Notes under the pieces: model-generated
Told to the model about the DNA's origin: nothing
The model's database searches: none
What the model saw: only the letters and a program-made list of their open reading frames with translations
Shown: positions 4,418 to 7,729 of the stretch, in pieces
Layout of the letters: every line of letters begins with the position of its first letter
How positions within the stretch are numbered: position 1 is the stretch's first letter
Source: Planctomycetota bacterium
GTDB lineage: Bacteria > Planctomycetota > Phycisphaerae > Sedimentisphaerales > Anaerohalosphaeraceae
Length of the DNA: 7,729 bases
NCBI GenBank assembly: GCA_003644175.1
Contig: QNBS01000105.1
Coordinates: 1-7,729 of the forward strand
Direction of reading: 5' to 3'
Made by a program: the position numbers and the translations under genes

Positions 4418-6736
4418 ATGAAACCAGAGTATAAAAACATCTGCATCGGCGCTTTGGGCTGGGCCAGGGAGCGGGACTATAAAGGCTACAGCAAGTTCGA
4501 TGCGCTTAACAGCCCGTTGCTTGCCTGGCTGGCGGGAGAGCGCCGGTTCCTGCGGGGCGCGTTTGTCTTCGGTATGAGCCGGATGCCGGTTAATCTTCGG
4601 CCGGTGCTGTTTGTTCGTAAGAAACAGAACCCGAAAGGACTGGCTCTTTTCGCCAGGTCGTATTTTAATCTTTACGAAATTACCGGCGATGAGTCTTTTA
4701 AGAAAGAAGGGCTAAGGCTGCTGGAGGTTCTGTCGGGTCTGTCAAGACGTGATGAGTATTCAGGTCATTGCTGGGGTTATGACCATCCGTGGCAGAATAC
4801 AGCGTTTTTTATACCCGCTTATGAACCGAACTGTGTGGTTACCTGTGCGGTGGGCGAAGGTTTTTTGCAGAGCTATCATTTGACCGGCAACGAAAAGCAC
4901 CTTGAGGTTTGTCGGTCAATTGCGGAGTTTATCCTGCGGGACCTGAAGCAAATCGACGTCGCCGAGGGTATGCGATGCTGCAGCTACGATTTGAACAGCG
5001 ACTGGAAGGTGATAAATGTTAATGCTATGGCGGCGGCGTTTCTGGCGAAGCTTTTTGAGATTACGAATAACGATGAGTATAAAGCCGCCGGCCGGGAGAT
5101 GATGCAATGGGTAATCTCACAGAAGACGGATTATCACGCCTGGTATTATACCGACCCGCCGGGGGCTTCGCGAATTACGCACGACGGTTACCATACGGGT
5201 TTTGTGCTGGATGCGATTGGCGATTATCTGAAGATTTTTCCGGATGCGGCGATTGAGAAAGCATGGCGCGACGGGCTCGGGTTTTATAAGACGAATCTTT
5301 TTACCGAGGATTTTGCGCCGAAGTGGATGTATGACCGTAAGCACCCCGCCGATATTCACGGCGCAGCGCAGGGGGTAATAACATTTACCAGAGCATCTGC
5401 GATCGAACAGGACATGCTGGAAGTTTCAAAAAACATCCTTGATTGGACGCTTGAAAATCTTTATTCCCCTAAGCAGAATCGCTTTTACTATCAGAGCGGT
5501 AAATACCGGACGAAAAAATTTACCCTGATGAGATGGTGCCAGGCGTGGATGTGTTATGCGATAAGCGAGCACCTTTTAAGCAACCCTCACAATGAACAAA
5601 ACTCACAAGCAGCCGAATCAGACAAAAGTAACAGTTCCGAATCAATTACTCAGACGCCGAAAGGGGCGCCGCTTGCTCTCCTTGGAATCGCCCATCTGCG
5701 CCATGCCTTCTCAAATCATTATCAACCATTAGCGAACTCTGAACTTGTAGAATCAGTCACGACGATACGGCCGGGACGTTGGGAAAAAACCGTCTTAAAC
5801 AAAATAACCGTAATCCCGGTCGAGCGGGGGCCGATGGCTTGGCGTTTGATCCGAATTTTTGTTGCTTCGGTATGCACGGCTCGCAAAAAAAAGCTTGATG
5901 GCGTCGTATGTTTTACGCCATTGCCTTATGGAGTGGTTGCTTATTTCGCAACACGGATTGTCCGGTTGCCGTATCATGTCGGAATCATAGGCGAAAAAAT
6001 CAAAGCACAGCTCCGGGGAGCAAGAGGAGTTTTACTGCGACGTGTTCTAAACAAGGCGGCATCCATCAGTGTGCCGGGCGAAAAATTACAAGCGGAGCTG
6101 TCCGCTCTTGGAGTTGACAAGAAAAAAATATTTATTTTACCACACGGTCTCGGGTCCCAATTCGCCCCCAATCCCGATGTCGTAAAAAAATACGATTGCA
6201 TATTCGCAGGAGACCTCCTGGAAGTAAAAAGAGTGCATCTGATTATTACGGCATGGGCAAAAGTGGTGCGGAGAAAACCGGAGGCCAAACTTTGTATTGT
6301 TGGCGACGGCCCGCAACGAAAAAATTTGGAGAGCCTGGCCCTGCAACTCGGTCTTAATGAAAATATACATTTTGCGGGGTATCAACGCGAAATTATAAAT
6401 CTGCTCCGGGAATCGAAACTTTTTATTCTGGCGAGCTTGTCTGAAGGGCTGCCCTTTGCTATGATAGAAGCCATGGCTTGCGGAGTTGTGCCGGTAGTTA
6501 ATAATGTCGGAAGCATTTCAAGCCTGATCCGGGACGGCGTAAATGGTTGTTTGTTAAATACTTCCGAAGAGATGGATGAATACTCGACACGAATTCTCGA
6601 CCTTCTCGATAATGATGAAAAGCTGTCGAGGTTTTCCAGTGCGGCGCGCCGGGCCGTAAAACATCTGACATTTCAGGCTGTAACAAAACAATGGGAAAAC
6701 ATATTAAACTCCTGGCCGGGCGAAAATCTCAAATAA
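4418..6736 (+). CDS. Fusion: alpha/alpha-toroid (VpsJ-like) domain plus GT4 glycosyltransferase
   Basis: The 772-residue product has two parts. Residues 1-388 contain repeated helix pairs with aromatic and acidic motifs (CWGYDHPWQN 118-127, DGYHTGF 256-262, HGAAQG 314-319, RWCQAWM 372-378), as in alpha/alpha-toroid proteins found beside polysaccharide genes (VpsJ-like; related folds include glycan hydrolases, lyases and epimerases). Residues 389-417 form a Ser/Asn/Gln/Glu-rich linker. Residues 418-772 form a GT-B glycosyltransferase of the GT4 type: LALLGIAHLRHAF opens the first Rossmann domain, then PHG (His576 region), VGDGP (628-632) and the EX7E pair Glu676/Glu684 in EGLPFAMIEAMACG. The GT4 half should transfer a sugar from a nucleotide donor onto a growing glycan at the cytoplasmic face. 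The role of the toroid half is unknown. No signal peptide or membrane segment is visible. It leads a rightward cluster with a methyltransferase 66 bases downstream. The fusion may be native or may hide an indel (see findings). Confidence 0.8.
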   Translation: MKPEYKNICIGALGWARERDYKGYSKFDALNSPLLAWLAGERRFLRGAFVFGMSRMPVNLRPVLFVRKKQNPKGLALFARSYFNLYEITGDESFKKEGLRLLEVLSGLSRRDEYSGHCWGYDHPWQNTAFFIPAYEPNCVVTCAVGEGFLQSYHLTGNEKHLEVCRSIAEFILRDLKQIDVAEGMRCCSYDLNSDWKVINVNAMAAAFLAKLFEITNNDEYKAAGREMMQWVISQKTDYHAWYYTDPPGASRITHDGYHTGFVLDAIGDYLKIFPDAAIEKAWRDGLGFYKTNLFTEDFAPKWMYDRKHPADIHGAAQGVITFTRASAIEQDMLEVSKNILDWTLENLYSPKQNRFYYQSGKYRTKKFTLMRWCQAWMCYAISEHLLSNPHNEQNSQAAESDKSNSSESITQTPKGAPLALLGIAHLRHAFSNHYQPLANSELVESVTTIRPGRWEKTVLNKITVIPVERGPMAWRLIRIFVASVCTARKKKLDGVVCFTPLPYGVVAYFATRIVRLPYHVGIIGEKIKAQLRGARGVLLRRVLNKAASISVPGEKLQAELSALGVDKKKIFILPHGLGSQFAPNPDVVKKYDCIFAGDLLEVKRVHLIITAWAKVVRRKPEAKLCIVGDGPQRKNLESLALQLGLNENIHFAGYQREIINLLRESKLFILASLSEGLPFAMIEAMACGVVPVVNNVGSISSLIRDGVNGCLLNTSEEMDEYSTRILDLLDNDEKLSRFSSAARRAVKHLTFQAVTKQWENILNSWPGENLK

Positions 6737-6802
6737 AGGGCTCGGAACCAACCCTTGCGCCCCAAACACAAGACGGCATTAGTCAAAGAAAAAAGGATTT
6801 GA

Positions 6803-7444
6803 ATGACAGAGAAGATAAAATGTGGATTTGAGTACGGCAGAGACAACTATCTTGTAAATATCTGTCGAGGAAAAAAAGTCTTGCATATAGGGGCGTGCGA
6901 TGCGCCTTACACATTACAGAAATTCAAAAACAATTTACTTTTACATGCTAAATTGTCGAAAGTTTCCAGGGAGATTCTGGGCATAGACATAGATAAAGAC
7001 GCAATTGAGTTTCTAAGCCAAAAAGGTTATGACAACATCGTTTATTACAACATGGACAATCTGGGCGACCTCGAATTCAAACCCGAGGTCATAGTTTTTG
7101 GCGAGACGATTGAGCATTTAACCAATCCCGGCCGTGCTCTGGAAAACATAAAGAAAATTACTAATGACGAATGCGAACTGCTTATATCGACGCCTAATGC
7201 TTTCTATATAATGAACTTTTTTAACAGCATCAGAAAAAAAGAGGAGGCCCATGAAGACCATAAGGTTTTGTTTTCATATCAAACGCTGAAACAATTATTA
7301 GAATCAAAATCTTTTGAAATAGCAGAAACCACATACACGTTTCTCGACAGAAAAGACGGCGGCTGCAAAAAACAAGTCTTTAAAAAAATCATGTCAAAAT
7401 TTCCCGTCCTGGCGGAAACATTGATATTCAGGTGCAAAGGTTGA
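6803..7444 (+). CDS. Class I SAM-dependent methyltransferase
   Basis: This 213-residue protein has a Rossmann-type methyltransferase fold. VLHIGACDAP (26-35) is the SAM-binding glycine loop, IDID (61-64) the acidic end of strand 2 that binds the ribose, and GETIEHLTNPG (100-110) the post-III motif. STPNAF (129-134) and an HEDHK segment followed by FSYQTLKQLLE are typical of the family. The His and the Ala-Cys in the glycine loop differ from the textbook LDIGCG, but together with the LHAKLSKVS stretch (47-55) they match my memory of one glycan-locus subfamily. The likely substrate is a sugar or a glycan end group, inferred from neighbours. AAGGA (6793-6797) precedes the ATG. The gene is more AT-rich than the fusion gene upstream (20 G+C of 60 at 7201-7260, against 43 of 60 at 4501-4560), which suggests a different origin. 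Confidence 0.85.
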   Translation: MTEKIKCGFEYGRDNYLVNICRGKKVLHIGACDAPYTLQKFKNNLLLHAKLSKVSREILGIDIDKDAIEFLSQKGYDNIVYYNMDNLGDLEFKPEVIVFGETIEHLTNPGRALENIKKITNDECELLISTPNAFYIMNFFNSIRKKEEAHEDHKVLFSYQTLKQLLESKSFEIAETTYTFLDRKDGGCKKQVFKKIMSKFPVLAETLIFRCKG

Positions 7445-7448
7445 TTGT

Positions 7449-7729
7449 ATGAATATCGCAGTTTTGGCAATACGAAGGGACAAGGCGATATTCTTTTTAA
7501 GAGTTACTGAACAACTCAGGAATTCGCATAAAATCGCCTTTCTGACAACCCGATATCACACTTACAGGCACCTGAAGGACAAATGTGATGTTTCCATGCT
7601 TCAGGACTTTATTGATGATTCTGTGGATATTACTGATTGCCTGAAATTCCAAAAAGACGCCACCTTGACGGAGGTTTATGAAAAAAGTATCAAAAGAGAC
7701 AGGCTCGACAAACAGTTTATATGGTTTTG
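7449..7729 (+). CDS. Start of a probable GT-B or capsule-type glycan gene (cut by window end)
   Basis: The frame opens at ATG 7449, four bases after the TGA of the methyltransferase gene, with AAAGG (7436-7440) upstream. It stays open to the window end, giving 93 residues. The start (MNIAVLAIRRDKAIFFLRVT, then a KIAFLTT strand) reads as the first beta-alpha-beta unit of a Rossmann domain. It resembles the opening of capsule-polysaccharide-synthesis or GT-B proteins, where a first strand is followed by a helix with FF and a second strand. No decisive motif is present in the visible part. The tight spacing says it is co-translated with the methyltransferase, so a role in the same glycan pathway is likely. 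The family assignment is tentative. Confidence 0.55.
   Translation, partial: MNIAVLAIRRDKAIFFLRVTEQLRNSHKIAFLTTRYHTYRHLKDKCDVSMLQDFIDDSVDITDCLKFQKDATLTEVYEKSIKRDRLDKQFIWF

Noticed and set aside
6736..6756. AAGGG/CCCTT hairpin after the fusion gene as a terminator
   Set aside because: The stem is only five pairs and is not followed by a T run. The next gene is in the same direction, so read-through is more likely.

Overview
This window looks like ordinary chromosomal bacterial DNA. It has sigma70-type promoters, Shine-Dalgarno sites and short intergenic gaps. I cannot fix the taxon from sequence alone. The mid-range and uneven base composition, the anaerobe-like Fe-S scaffold and the style of the glycan genes would fit a Planctomycetota (Phycisphaerae-like) genome, but that is a weak inference. 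No rRNA, tRNA, CRISPR array or insertion sequence was seen.

Left part (1-1490). The 5' end of an rmuC-like gene runs leftwards off the window. It is separated by a 276-bp divergent intergenic region from a rightward pair: a small exported Lys/Ala-rich, Cys-containing protein of unknown function, then a small NifU C-terminal-domain (Nfu-type) Fe-S scaffold protein. The intergenic region holds a near-consensus promoter for rmuC, an extended -10 promoter facing right, a 9-bp inverted repeat, and a perfect 14-bp palindrome that overlaps a second TATAAT.

Middle (1466-4417). Two leftward genes appear to form an operon: a family 2 glycosyltransferase with two C-terminal membrane segments (polyprenyl-phosphate-sugar synthase type), followed 42 bp later by a 610-residue GT-C type integral membrane glycosyltransferase. 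The usual logic of such pairs is that the first loads a sugar onto a lipid phosphate and the second transfers it on the far side of the membrane. The end of this operon converges on the Nfu gene, with a shared hairpin between them.

Right part (4367-7729). A divergent rightward cluster begins with a 772-residue two-domain protein: an N-terminal alpha/alpha-toroid (VpsJ-like) domain joined by a polar linker to a complete-looking GT4 glycosyltransferase. It is followed by a class I SAM methyltransferase and by the start of another, probably GT-B/capsule-type, gene 4 bp after it. Together, 1474-7729 reads as part of a surface-glycan (capsule, O-antigen or exopolysaccharide) biosynthesis region. 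Base composition becomes visibly more AT-rich in the methyltransferase and the last gene, as is common in such exchangeable loci. The most unusual items are the toroid-GT4 fusion, the HypB-like MCxxCGCG N-terminus on the Nfu protein, and the palindrome-bearing leader of the exported Lys/Ala/Cys protein. I found no clear evidence of a wholly new system.
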